Below, piece by piece: positions 43,607 through 52,123 of a stretch of 56,087 nucleotides of DNA (position 1 is its first letter; each line of letters begins with the position of its first letter). This DNA comes from Acidobacteriota bacterium (lineage in GTDB: Bacteria > Acidobacteriota > Terriglobia > Terriglobales > Acidobacteriaceae). The notes under the pieces are model-generated. The model saw only the letters and a program-made list of their open reading frames with translations. It had not been told where the DNA came from and did not search any database. The translations under genes were made by a program, and so were the position numbers. The stretch lies in assembly GCA_013289795.1 (NCBI GenBank), contig JABCZH010000020.1, forward strand, positions 1 to 56,087. Direction: 5' to 3'.

Positions 43607-43634
43607 ATTTTAGGCCTGTTTCCTATCGTGTCAA
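43607..43634 (-). promoter_or_regulatory. Toxin-antitoxin promoter
   Basis: Minus-strand TTGACA (43634-43629), 16-bp spacer, TAAAAT (43612-43607), ending 24 nt upstream of the antitoxin ATG. This is close to the sigma-70 consensus. Confidence 0.7.
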
Positions 43635-43713
43635 GAATTATCTAGACCAATGTAGCATACTAGTTTGCAATGGCTCAGGATTGGGCGGCGGTGTAAATGT
43701 GTGTCGCAAGATC

Positions 43714-43742
43714 GGCCCCTCGCCGTGGGCATTCGAGGGGCC
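43714..43742 (+). terminator. Hairpin in the leader of the UDG-like gene
   Basis: GGCCCCTCG and CGAGGGGCC form a perfect 9-bp stem with an 11-nt loop, followed by AATTTGTTATT. It looks like a weak intrinsic terminator or attenuator between the TA promoter region and the UDG-like gene. No plus-strand gene lies immediately upstream, so an attenuator role is possible. Confidence 0.45.
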
Positions 43743-43766
43743 AATTTGTTATTCTTCCGCCCACAT

Positions 43767-44570
43767 ATGCAATCCGCCTTTCTTCCTTGTGTTGAGCTGC
43801 GTCGCGTGCTCTTGTCGGTCTACCCTTGCTCCAGCCTTCTTTCGACATGCAAGGAAGAGATGCGCTGGAACCCGCCGCGCGGGCATGTTCCTCGTGGATT
43901 TTGCGGGGCGTTGGGACGGCTCGGTGATGTTCAACTTGTCTTGATCGTGGCCGAACCTGGAGACCCACATGAGGGTGAGTCCTGCTCGGCGGATTCGCCA
44001 GAGGAGTTCCTTGAAGCAACTTGCAGATACACCTATGGCTGTTTTGCGACGGGGAAAGATCAGTTTCATCGGAATATCCGCGAACGCATCCTTGACAAGT
44101 GTTGGTCTAAGGCGTTCGCCGAGCAGATGCGGCGGACGTGGATCACCGAGTCTGTTCTTTGCTCAGCTCGAAAAGAGTGCGGTCCGGTTTCCGCGCCTGT
44201 CGTCAAATGCTGCGTGAACTCGTATCTCGAGCCGCAGCTTGCAGCTCTACCACCCCTCGCGGTCATTGCCACGCTGGGGGCAAAAGCCGAGAAGCGAACA
44301 GCGCATCTCGAGTGGGCGCTTGGACGAGAATTCATTCACGCCGGTGCAGCCGCGCCTCCGGGATGCAATTTCAAGGGCGTGAAGGAGTCCTGGGATCGAA
44401 TTGTTAACGAGTGCGCCGGAGGTTCCCCGATGCTACCTAAATTCCGCCTCGTGCCCCAGGTTTGCATCGGTGTTTTGGATTCGAGCCTGGGTCAGGGGAG
44501 CCACGGATTCCCCACTCTTAGCCCAGCGACTTCACATCAATTACAAACCGGTACTTCACATCCCCTTTGA
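43767..44570 (+). CDS. Uracil-DNA-glycosylase-superfamily-like protein
   Basis: 267 aa from the ATG at 43767; a TTG at 43665 is an alternative but would place the hairpin at 43714-43742 inside the gene. 'LVLIVAEPGDPHEGES' matches the catalytic-loop region of UDG-like proteins (GEaPG..E), and 'CVNSYLEPQLAALPPLAVIATLGAKA' the central 'yL..el.ll.p..ivaLG..A' segment. A late 'GAAAPPGCNFKGVKESWDRI' is in the place of the HPSP loop. Many cysteines (CRYTYGC, SARKECG, KCC) could hold a metal cluster. The C-terminal about 50 residues look disordered and overlap the convergent dehydrogenase gene by 53 bp. Substrate not known. Confidence 0.6.
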   Translation: MQSAFLPCVELRRVLLSVYPCSSLLSTCKEEMRWNPPRGHVPRGFCGALGRLGDVQLVLIVAEPGDPHEGESCSADSPEEFLEATCRYTYGCFATGKDQFHRNIRERILDKCWSKAFAEQMRRTWITESVLCSARKECGPVSAPVVKCCVNSYLEPQLAALPPLAVIATLGAKAEKRTAHLEWALGREFIHAGAAAPPGCNFKGVKESWDRIVNECAGGSPMLPKFRLVPQVCIGVLDSSLGQGSHGFPTLSPATSHQLQTGTSHPL

Positions 44571-45630
44571 GCAAGCGCTCGTAGGCCTGGTTGATCTGCT
44601 GAATGTTGATCATCTCGATGTCGGCGGTGATGCCGTGCTGGGCGCAGAAATCGAGCATCTCCTGAGTTTCTTGAATGCCGCCAATGCCAGAGCCAGCCAG
44701 GCTATGGCGTCCCAAGATCAGGTTAAACACAGAAACCGGCAGTGGTTTGGACGGCGCTCCCACCATAACCATGGTGCCATCGCGCTTCAGCAGAGCCAAA
44801 TATTGATTCAGATCATGCTCCGCCGAAACCGCATCCAGAATGAAGTGAAAGCTTCCGGCATGCTTGAGCATGTCGTCGGCATTGTTCGAAACCACGACTT
44901 CATCGGCGCCCAGCCGCCGCGCGTCCGTAGCCTTGTTCGGAGAGGTAGTAAACAGCACCACATGCGCGCCCAAAGCGTGAGCGATCTTCACGCCCATGTG
45001 GCCGAGGCCGCCCAATCCGACAATACCAACCTTCTGTCCCTTGCCAACCTTCCAGTGCCGCATCGGCGAATAGGTAGTGATTCCTGCGCAAAGCAGCGGG
45101 GCCGTAGCAGCGAGATCCACTTTGTCGGAAACTTTCAGTACAAAGGCTTCGTCGACGACGATGCTGCTCGAATAGCCGCCATACGTGACTCCGCCGAGCA
45201 CTTTGTCTTCGCTGTTGTAAGTGAACGTTGCCATGTTCTGGCAATACTGTTCGAGGCCCGCGCGGCAGTTTTCACACGTGCGGTCCGAATCCACCATGCA
45301 ACCGACGGCGGCGAGGTCGCCCTCCTTGAATTTCTTGACTGAGTCGCCGACGCGAACCACTCTTCCGACGATCTCGTGGCCGGGCACGCACGGATAAACC
45401 GTCGGCAGCGCGTCATGCCAGTCATCGCGGGTCTGGTGAAGATCGGAGTGGCACACTCCACAGTAAAGAATTTCAATCTGTACGTCCTGTGGGCGAGGTT
45501 CGCGACGTTGGATGGTACCCGGCGCAAGCGGCGAAGTCGTGCTATGCGCCATATATGATTTCACGGGATAAGTTTTAGAAGTGGTGGAGCGAGTTTCTTC
45601 TGGAGCAGAAATAGAAGCTGGGGGATTCAT
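44518..45630 (-). CDS. Zinc-dependent alcohol dehydrogenase (YahK/CAD type)
   Basis: 370 aa. Catalytic zinc ligands are in 'YCGVCHSDLHQ' and 'VPGHEIVGRV'; the Rossmann motif is 'VGIVGLGGLGHMGVKIAHALGA'. The structural zinc lobe reads 'DSDRTCENCRAGLEQYC': three cysteines, with Asp where the first usually stands. Members reduce aldehydes with NADPH. The first about 25 residues may be an over-extended start, since the family core begins near 'MAHSTTSPLAP'. No partner gene is nearby. Confidence 0.88.
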   Translation of the reverse strand: MNPPASISAPEETRSTTSKTYPVKSYMAHSTTSPLAPGTIQRREPRPQDVQIEILYCGVCHSDLHQTRDDWHDALPTVYPCVPGHEIVGRVVRVGDSVKKFKEGDLAAVGCMVDSDRTCENCRAGLEQYCQNMATFTYNSEDKVLGGVTYGGYSSSIVVDEAFVLKVSDKVDLAATAPLLCAGITTYSPMRHWKVGKGQKVGIVGLGGLGHMGVKIAHALGAHVVLFTTSPNKATDARRLGADEVVVSNNADDMLKHAGSFHFILDAVSAEHDLNQYLALLKRDGTMVMVGAPSKPLPVSVFNLILGRHSLAGSGIGGIQETQEMLDFCAQHGITADIEMINIQQINQAYERLLKGDVKYRFVIDVKSLG

Positions 45631-45702
45631 ATCGGTAGTTCTCCTAGCACCTTTAGACGCACGAGCGAGCGGGAAGGGTTCAGAACATGAGTCGGTGCTG
45701 GT

Positions 45703-47034
45703 CTAAACGGGTTTCTTGCTCCTCATCTTCTTGATCTCCTCGAGTCGTTCGCGAATTCGCTTTTCCATTCCTTCATTCGTCGGTTGATAGTAGACCCGGT
45801 CACGCAAGTTGTCGGGCAAGCACTGCATGTCTGCGACCTTGCCTTCCAGGTCGTGGGCGTACTTGTACCCCTGACCATACCCCATCCCTTTCATCAAGCC
45901 AGTCGGAGCATTGCGCAGATGCAGCGGCACAGGCTCGGCCGCTGTCTGTTCCACATCCTGCTGCACCTCGGAATAAGCCGTGTATAGCGCATTCGATTTC
46001 GGCGCGACCGACAAATACACGACGGCCTGAGCCAACGCCAGATTGCCCTCAGGCATGCCGATGAAATCGACCGCATCGCGCGCGGCCATACATAAAGAAA
46101 GCGCGCCGGGGTCAGCAAGGCCGATATCTTCGACTGCCATGCGAACCACGCGGCGTGCGATGTACAACGGATCTTCTCCCGCTTCCAGCATGCGTGCCAG
46201 CCAGTAGAGCGCGGCGTCGGGATCGCTATTACGCACAGATTTATGCAACGCAGAAATCAGGTTGTAGTGCTCTTCACCGGCTTTGTCATACAGCAGCACG
46301 CGCTTCTGCAAAGCGTCGGTTACGATTGCGTCTGTGATTTCAGTCTTAGCTCCACTCGCGAGTGACGCCGCCACTTCCAGTGCGTTATAGGCGGTGCGAG
46401 CGTCGCCGCTGGAGTAAGCGGCGATCTTGGCCAGAGCTTCATCAGGAGCACGCAGTTTCATGGCTCCGAGGCCACGCTCTGCGTCCGCCAGAGCGCGTTT
46501 CAGCAACAGGACAATCTGCTCCTCGGTCAGCGGCCTAAGGGTGTAAACGCGGCTGCGCGACAACAAGGCGGAAATAATCTCGAACGAAGGGTTTTCGGTG
46601 GTGGCGCCGATCAGCCGAATGTTGCCCTTTTCCACGTGAGGCAGAAACGCGTCCTGCTGGGCCTTGTTGAAACGATGAATCTCATCGACAAAGACGATGG
46701 TGCGCGTACCGTACTGGCGGGCGCGCTCGGCCTCGGCCATCACTTGCTTGATTTCTTTGATTCCAGCGAGCACAGCCGAAAACTCGATGAACTCCGCCTT
46801 AGTGACGCGCGCAATAATCTGTGCCAGCGTAGTCTTGCCAGTACCAGGAGGCCCCCAGAAGATGAGCGATCCCAAGTCGTCACGCTCGATTTGCGTTCGC
46901 AGCGGCTTGCCGGGAGCAACCAGATGTTCCTGCCCGACAAACTCATCAAGCGTCCGCGGACGCATGCGGTCGGCAAGCGGCCGCGTGCGGTCGCTGGAGC
47001 TGTCCGGGGCGGGAGTGGTTGGGAAAAGACTCAT
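45703..47034 (-). CDS. rarA: Replication-associated recombination protein A (RarA/MgsA)
   Basis: 443 aa from the ATG at 47034 (MSLFPTTPAPDSSSDRTRPL). An ATG at 47088 would add 18 residues that are translated intergenic repeat. AAA+ motifs are Walker A GPPGTGKTT, Walker B 'VFVDEIHRF' and sensor 'GATTENPSFE'; the C-terminal tetramerisation part has 'ALYWLARMLEAGEDPLYIARRVVRMA'. It acts at stalled replication forks and gaps. It is preceded by the inverted repeat and, upstream, the methyltransferase on the same strand. Confidence 0.93.
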   Translation of the reverse strand: MSLFPTTPAPDSSSDRTRPLADRMRPRTLDEFVGQEHLVAPGKPLRTQIERDDLGSLIFWGPPGTGKTTLAQIIARVTKAEFIEFSAVLAGIKEIKQVMAEAERARQYGTRTIVFVDEIHRFNKAQQDAFLPHVEKGNIRLIGATTENPSFEIISALLSRSRVYTLRPLTEEQIVLLLKRALADAERGLGAMKLRAPDEALAKIAAYSSGDARTAYNALEVAASLASGAKTEITDAIVTDALQKRVLLYDKAGEEHYNLISALHKSVRNSDPDAALYWLARMLEAGEDPLYIARRVVRMAVEDIGLADPGALSLCMAARDAVDFIGMPEGNLALAQAVVYLSVAPKSNALYTAYSEVQQDVEQTAAEPVPLHLRNAPTGLMKGMGYGQGYKYAHDLEGKVADMQCLPDNLRDRVYYQPTNEGMEKRIRERLEEIKKMRSKKPV

Positions 47035-47040
47035 GGAAGA

Positions 47041-47185
47041 CCATTTCACCACGGAGAAAACCATTTCACCACAGAGACACAGAGGCACAGAGAAAACGAC
47101 GAACTAAAGAACCCTCCTAATAGACCCCGTTCGTAGACACCTCATCCCTCGGTTCTCTCTGTGTCTCGGTGGCTCTGTGGTGAAG
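47041..47185. repeat. Inverted repeat of the TTCACCACAGAG family (second copy)
   Basis: Left arm TTCACCACAGAGACACAGAG (47064 on) and right arm CTCTGTGTCTC...CTCTGTGGTGAA (to about 47182) are near-complementary across about 60 bp. The left end is also duplicated in tandem (CCATTTCACCAC at 47041 and 47061). The right arm encodes the last about 13 residues and stop of the methyltransferase, and the left arm would encode the spurious N-terminus of rarA. It resembles the repeat at 25306-25374. Confidence 0.7.
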
Positions 47186-48023
47186 CCTTCTCTTGCTTCT
47201 GCCGCGCCACTTCATACAACACAATACTCGCCGCCACGCCCGCATTCAGCGACTCCACATGCTCCGAGTGTGGAATCACCAAGGTCTCGTCCATGGCGGC
47301 CAGAAGATCACGCGGCAAGCCTGCGCCTTCGCTGCCAATGAAGATGCCCAGCGGGCCGGTCAGTTTTGCTACATGTATCGGCGTGCCTTTATGGGATGAC
47401 GTCGCCAACAGGCGCAGCCCCAGAGAACGCATTTCCTGAATCACTTCTGCCAGCTTGACTTTCGCGATCGGCAGGCGGAACACCGACCCCGCCGAGGCCC
47501 GCACAACTTTCGAGTTGAAGGGACTGACCGTGCCTTCTCCAAGCAGCACACCAGCCGCGTCGAAGGCCTCCGCCGAGCGCAGAATGGTGCCCAGATTTCC
47601 TGGATCTTGTACTCCTGAAATCGCCAGCAGCGGCCCAACCGAAGATTTGCCCACTACGTCTTCCGCGGTGAACACCGGACACCGCACCAAGGCAGCTACG
47701 CCCTGAGGGCTATCACTTGGGACGACCGTGGCAAACAGCTTATCGGGCAAAAGCAGAGTTTCCACGTAGGCCGCGAGTTGCGGCAGAAGCCGCTCGGCCT
47801 TCGACAAAGCCGACGAATTGAAGAACACGGCCCGAAACTTCAGCCCACTGCGGATGGCCTCTTCCAGGATGCGCATGCCCTCAATGGCGCAGTGGCCGTC
47901 ATCGGTCAAATCGCCATGGGCAAACGCTTTGCGCAGATCCTTGACCAGCGCGTTGTGGCGGCCTTCGATACGGCGCAAGCGATCGTCGCTGTCCGGATGA
48001 TGGCTGGTGTGAGTCTTCTTCAA
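47142..48023 (-). CDS. TrmH/SpoU-family RNA 2'-O-methyltransferase
   Basis: About 293 aa from TTG 48023, which has a GAGGAC site. The longer frame from ATG 48143 would overlap the divergent tsaC start by 20 bp. N-terminal substrate-binding part 'RHNALVKDLRKAF ... AIEGMRILEEAI' precedes the SPOUT knot with its three motifs 'QDPGNLGTILRSAEAFDAAG', 'IFIGSEGAGL' and 'VIPHSEHVESLNAGVAASIVLYE'. It probably methylates a ribose in 23S rRNA or tRNA. The C-terminal 'ASPQSHRDTERTEG' is encoded by the intergenic repeat. Confidence 0.88.
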   Translation of the reverse strand: MKKTHTSHHPDSDDRLRRIEGRHNALVKDLRKAFAHGDLTDDGHCAIEGMRILEEAIRSGLKFRAVFFNSSALSKAERLLPQLAAYVETLLLPDKLFATVVPSDSPQGVAALVRCPVFTAEDVVGKSSVGPLLAISGVQDPGNLGTILRSAEAFDAAGVLLGEGTVSPFNSKVVRASAGSVFRLPIAKVKLAEVIQEMRSLGLRLLATSSHKGTPIHVAKLTGPLGIFIGSEGAGLPRDLLAAMDETLVIPHSEHVESLNAGVAASIVLYEVARQKQEKASPQSHRDTERTEG

Positions 48024-48123
48024 GGCTACCCGTCCTCGCAGAATGATACCCGTTTCTACTGCTTGCACGGCGAGTTCATGGTATGTTAACTTTCGCGTTC
48101 TCAGAACATTCAAAAGGAGCAGT

Positions 48124-48771
48124 GTGCGCGCCGAGATCGTCAAGATAAGCAGTGCGAACCCGGAGCCGTCGCTGATTCGCTACGCCGCCGACCAGATTCG
48201 CGCCGGTGAGGTGCTGGGCATGCCCACGGATACTTTTTACGGACTGGCCGCCGATCCCTTTAATCTGCTGGCGGTCGATCGCGTCTATGACATCAAGTCC
48301 CGCTCCCGGCACAAGCCGCTGTCGCTTCTGATTGAGAGCGTGGACCAAGCCGAAGAGCTGGCACGGCCTCTACCCGAGGAGTTCTACAAGCTGGCGCGGC
48401 GGTTCTGGCCGGGGCCGCTCACCATTATTGTTAGAGCAGCATCCCGGCTGCCGTTAAAGGTGACCGCCAATACCGGCAACGTTGCCCTGCGCATACCCAG
48501 CGCCAAGATTCCCCTCGCAGTCGTGCAGGCAGCGAGCATTCCCATCACCGCGACTTCCGCCAACCTGAGCGGCGAAAACGAATGTACGACGGCGGAAGCG
48601 GTCCGCGACCAACTAAAGGGGCGCATTTCTATCATCGTGGATGGTGGAACTTCCCCGCGTGAAATCCCCTCCACCATCGTCGATCTCACCGACGAGGAAG
48701 CGCGCTGGCGCATTATGCGCGAAGGCGCGATTACTTCCCAAGAAATCTCCGAGTTCTTTGCACAAGGATGA
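48124..48771 (+). CDS. tsaC: L-threonylcarbamoyladenylate synthase (Sua5/YrdC family)
   Basis: 215 aa from the GTG at 48124, directly after AAAAGGAGCA; the longer frame from 48043 lacks this site. YrdC-domain marks are 'GEVLGMPTDTFYGLAADPFN', 'KSRSRHKPLSLLIESVDQA', 'FWPGPLTIIVRA' and 'PITATSANLSGE'. It makes the activated threonylcarbamoyl adenylate for t6A37 in tRNAs reading ANN codons. Its stop overlaps the YdcF-like start by 4 nt. It is divergent from the methyltransferase, with about 100 bp between starts. Confidence 0.93.
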   Translation: MRAEIVKISSANPEPSLIRYAADQIRAGEVLGMPTDTFYGLAADPFNLLAVDRVYDIKSRSRHKPLSLLIESVDQAEELARPLPEEFYKLARRFWPGPLTIIVRAASRLPLKVTANTGNVALRIPSAKIPLAVVQAASIPITATSANLSGENECTTAEAVRDQLKGRISIIVDGGTSPREIPSTIVDLTDEEARWRIMREGAITSQEISEFFAQG

Positions 48772-49400
48772 GCCCATCCGGGATGAGCCAAGAGGTGAGG
48801 CCGCGCGCTGCCGGGCGCTGGGTGCGCTATGGTCTGACGCTGGTTTTCGCTGCCACGCTTATCCACTTCCTATCGATTTGCGCCGGAATCGTCCGCGCTG
48901 CTGCCGGAGATCATATTCATTCCGCCGATGCCATCGTGATCTTTGGGGCAGCGGAGTATTCCGGGCGTCCCTCGCCCGTCTATCGCGCGCGCCTGGATCA
49001 CGGCTTTGATCTTTTCCGGCAAGGCGTGGCTCCAGTAGTCATTACCACCGGCGGCGCCGCAGCCGATCCCAGCTTCAGCGAAGGTGGAGTGGGGCACGAC
49101 TATCTGATGGGTCGCGGGATCCCCGATGCCAGCTTGATCGCCGAAACTCAGGGCACGGACACGGCTCAATCGGCGCAACGGGTGGCGGTCATCATGCGCG
49201 CCAACCACATGCGAAGTTGCGTGGCGGTCAGCGATGCCTATCACGTCTTCCGCATTCGCAAGCTGTTGCAGCACGAGAATGTGCTGGTGTACCTCGCGCC
49301 ACGTCCCGATTCCCGTCCGCATTCGGCGTGGCAGCGCGCGGAAGCAGTGTTGCGAGAGGCGGCCAGCTACCTGCTTTGGCAGCTGAATGCGACGGCTTAA
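48768..49400 (+). CDS. YdcF/ElyC-like (DUF218) membrane-anchored protein
   Basis: 210 aa. One N-terminal membrane helix (about 20-45) precedes a DUF218 domain: 'SADAIVIFGAAEYSGRPSPVYRARLDHGFDLF', 'VVITTGGAA', 'TDTAQSAQRVAVIMRA' and 'VAVSDAYHVFRIRKLLQ'. ElyC and SanA homologues act in envelope integrity, possibly on undecaprenyl-linked intermediates. The ATGA overlap with tsaC indicates co-translation. Confidence 0.87.
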   Translation: MSPSGMSQEVRPRAAGRWVRYGLTLVFAATLIHFLSICAGIVRAAAGDHIHSADAIVIFGAAEYSGRPSPVYRARLDHGFDLFRQGVAPVVITTGGAAADPSFSEGGVGHDYLMGRGIPDASLIAETQGTDTAQSAQRVAVIMRANHMRSCVAVSDAYHVFRIRKLLQHENVLVYLAPRPDSRPHSAWQRAEAVLREAASYLLWQLNATA

Positions 49401-49415
49401 GTCACGTCAGCAGGC

Positions 49416-50531
49416 TTACTGGAATTCAAGCATCACGATCTCCGGATTCGATCCCAGACGCAGCGGCGGCCCCCACGTTCCCGCTCCGCTCGAAGTAAAC
49501 ACTTGCAGCTTTCCAATCCGGCTCAGGCCGTACACAAACTGCTTGTAAATCTTCCGCGCCATCCAGTTCCAAGGTACGAACTGCCCAAGGTGCGTATGCC
49601 CGGATAGTTGCAGGGATACACCCGCGGCCTCAGCGATCTCCGGATGGTCTGGTGCGTGCGTCAATAAGATGCTCGCTCGTTCACGATCCAAGCGGATGCC
49701 CTTTAGCACCGAGGCAAACTGGCCGTGTTGGGTCGCGTTCCGGTACGGCACTCCGATAATCTGCAAACCATCCACTTCTACTTTCTCATTGCTAAGCACG
49801 CGAACCCCGGCTGCTTCAATGGCACGCAAATACTTGCTGTCGTCCCCAAATTGCTCGTGGTTTCCAGCGACAAAATACACGCCGTGAGGCGCGGTGAGTT
49901 GGCTTAAGGGCTCTGCGGCCCGTCCCGCGTCGATGGCGGTGCCGTCGTACAAATCACCGGCAATAAAAATCGCATCCGGTTCCTCTTTCAAAATCTTCGC
50001 CACCATGCGCCGCAGAAAACCGCCGTTTCGCACATGCCCCAGGTGCACGTCGCTAATCAAGGCTGCTGTTCGCCCACGCCATGCCAGTGGCAAGTTCGCC
50101 AGGCGCACCGTCATTCGCGTGATTCTCGTCCAATTGGCGTTGAAGACTCCATAGAGTCCAGCGAGCAAGGCCGCCCCAAATAGCGACTCCACCATCCGGT
50201 GGAAGTTCACGCCCAGCCCAACCAGCCGCGCAAGTCCGAAGATGATCCAGGAGGATGCAGCTGCCAGAAAGAGGAAACTCAAAAGCCCCGTCCAAACCGC
50301 CGCTGCCCTGTAAAACACCCGCAAGGCGGCATTGGTATGGCGAAAGGCGAGCAGCGAAGCGGTGACAAAGCTCACCGACAAGAATGCGAGAGCCAGTTTG
50401 ATCAACAGCGTTCCAGAAAAGTCGCCGCCAGCCGACGAAAATGTCCATGTCTCATACAGAAAGAAATGGGTAAGAAAAAGAACGAACTGGATAACTACAA
50501 TAAAACCGATTAAGCGTTTCTGTCTCCACAT
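49416..50531 (-). CDS. Membrane-bound metallophosphoesterase (YaeI/YkuE-like)
   Basis: 371 aa. Four N-terminal membrane helices (to about residue 135) precede a calcineurin-like domain with all ligand blocks: 'ALISDVHLGHVR' (D..H), 'IFIAGDLYDG' (GD), 'YFVAGNHEQF' (GNH[ED]), 'ILLTHAPDH' and 'LSGHTHLGQ' (GHTH). Relatives hydrolyse phosphoesters such as lipid A or cyclic dinucleotide intermediates; the substrate here is not evident. Confidence 0.88.
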   Translation of the reverse strand: MWRQKRLIGFIVVIQFVLFLTHFFLYETWTFSSAGGDFSGTLLIKLALAFLSVSFVTASLLAFRHTNAALRVFYRAAAVWTGLLSFLFLAAASSWIIFGLARLVGLGVNFHRMVESLFGAALLAGLYGVFNANWTRITRMTVRLANLPLAWRGRTAALISDVHLGHVRNGGFLRRMVAKILKEEPDAIFIAGDLYDGTAIDAGRAAEPLSQLTAPHGVYFVAGNHEQFGDDSKYLRAIEAAGVRVLSNEKVEVDGLQIIGVPYRNATQHGQFASVLKGIRLDRERASILLTHAPDHPEIAEAAGVSLQLSGHTHLGQFVPWNWMARKIYKQFVYGLSRIGKLQVFTSSGAGTWGPPLRLGSNPEIVMLEFQ

Positions 50532-50633
50532 GGTGCATTAGATTCACGGAAGGGCGCTTCGGATTGTTGCCGCAACCTGCTGGAAGTGCGTGAGTTGTGG
50601 ACTCTACCGGGATTTCAGATCCCGCCTCTGAGC

Positions 50634-51158
50634 CTACCACCCCATACGTTTGCGCAACTCCGTCACATGGGCCACATGATGCCGCCCATGCCAGGCATAC
50701 AGCGCAAGGTTCTTTTCCAGCGGCATGGCCCCCATCTCGGGATGATTGAACTGGCGCTTCCATTCCTCCGGCTTAAGCGAGCGCAACAATCGTACCCACC
50801 GGTCGTGTAACGAATCCAGTAGGGTCAGCGAAACCTCTAGGGGCGTCGATTTGACCTCGCCCGTGCCTGCCCAGCGATCTTCCAAATATGGTTTGATGGT
50901 GGGCGAGTCTTCGGTCAGCGCCAGCTTGAAGCGGATGTACGCATTCATATGGCTCTCGGGCACGTGGTGCACCACCTGCCGAACCGTCCAGCCACCATCG
51001 CGGTAGGGAGTTTCGATTTGTTGCGGAGACAAGCCCCCGATGGCGGCACGCAACGCTTTCGGGGCTTGCTCGATGTCACCGATCATTTGCTTACGTTGGG
51101 CTTCATCCGGCGGATTGTTGTAGGTGAATTTGCCGACGGGGTAGCGCGGATCGCTCAT
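50634..51158 (-). CDS. YfiT/BstA-like DinB-fold metal-dependent transferase
   Basis: 174 aa from the ATG at 51158 (MSDPRYPVGKFTYNNPP); the upstream ATG at 51203 adds residues outside the family. A putative metal-binding triad is in 'VRQVVHHVPESHMNAY' and 'YAWHGRHHVAHV'. YfiT-type proteins include bacillithiol S-transferases. It is cytoplasmic, unlike the three exported DinB-like proteins at 35-41 kb, and shares only the fold with them. Confidence 0.85.
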   Translation of the reverse strand: MSDPRYPVGKFTYNNPPDEAQRKQMIGDIEQAPKALRAAIGGLSPQQIETPYRDGGWTVRQVVHHVPESHMNAYIRFKLALTEDSPTIKPYLEDRWAGTGEVKSTPLEVSLTLLDSLHDRWVRLLRSLKPEEWKRQFNHPEMGAMPLEKNLALYAWHGRHHVAHVTELRKRMGW

Positions 51159-51275
51159 GTTGCCTCCAGTGGAGAGTTTCAACTTCAGATGAGCAGAGAG
51201 CACGTGAAGCTGCGGAAAATCTCGACACCAGCATCCACGTGACGCAAGTGGAGCGCTGAGTGTGATTGCTGAATG

Positions 51276-52064
51276 CTATTTCACCAGCGCCAGAATCCGC
51301 ACCGGGCCGCCGGAACCGCCTTCCAACTTGATGGGCGCTGCCACGACGATCGCGCCGCTCGCCGGAACGTGCTCCAGATTGGCGACGTTCTCCAGGTGAT
51401 AAATGCTGTGCGCCATGGTGTATTGATGGACAGGGAAGTCGGTTGAGGGCCCGTAGTCGATGCTGAGCGTGTCGATCCCCAGCCCATTCACCTTACGCCC
51501 TTCGACCAGAAACTTCGCCGCTTCTTTCGAATATCCGGGGAAATGTTTCACACCCTTGGCGTCGGCATTGCGATAGGCCGCCGCCGAGTTCCACCGCGAA
51601 TCCCATCCCGTATCGGCAATCACCACCGCATTCGGCGGAATCTCGCCATGTACATGTTCCCATGCCGCAATGTCTTCGACCGAAACCTGGTAATCGGCAT
51701 TCGCTTTCGCCTTGGAGCTGACATCGACCACCACCAATGGCGAGACTAAACGCTCCGGCGGAATCTGGTCCACCGTCCACAAGCCTTCAGCGAAATGGGC
51801 GGGAGCGTCCAAGTGAGTCCCGAAGTGTTCAGGCACGCAGAACTCCCGCAGGAAGTAGTGTTCTTTGGCCACAGTGGCAAGGGTCTTCACTTGATACGGA
51901 GACTTGTCGCTAACCTCGAAAGTTGGAACCTGCGCATTCAGCGCGTGGGTCAAGTCGACGACAGATTTAAATCCCAGAGGTTGAGCGTTGCCGTGCCCGC
52001 GATGCGCAAACAAGAGCACAGTCACGGCCAGGATGCAGCCTACAAAGAATGTTCTAATCTTCAT
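51276..52064 (-). CDS. Exported cyclase-family metal-dependent hydrolase
   Basis: 262 aa from the ATG at 52064 (MKIRTFFVGCILAVTVLLFA, a signal peptide); the upstream ATG at 52100 is less likely. The motif 'EHFGTHLDAPAHFAEG' is the HxGTHxDxPxH metal site of the kynurenine-formamidase/cyclase family. The conserved 'GIDTLSIDYGPSTDFPVH' is also present. Most family members are cytoplasmic, so export is unusual. It probably hydrolyses an amide or lactone outside the cytoplasm. Confidence 0.85.
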   Translation of the reverse strand: MKIRTFFVGCILAVTVLLFAHRGHGNAQPLGFKSVVDLTHALNAQVPTFEVSDKSPYQVKTLATVAKEHYFLREFCVPEHFGTHLDAPAHFAEGLWTVDQIPPERLVSPLVVVDVSSKAKANADYQVSVEDIAAWEHVHGEIPPNAVVIADTGWDSRWNSAAAYRNADAKGVKHFPGYSKEAAKFLVEGRKVNGLGIDTLSIDYGPSTDFPVHQYTMAHSIYHLENVANLEHVPASGAIVVAAPIKLEGGSGGPVRILALVK

Positions 52065-52123
52065 CAGGTTGAGACTCGATGTCCTCAAATTTAGATGCAC
52101 CCATGCGGCCTCCGGCAGCTTAA

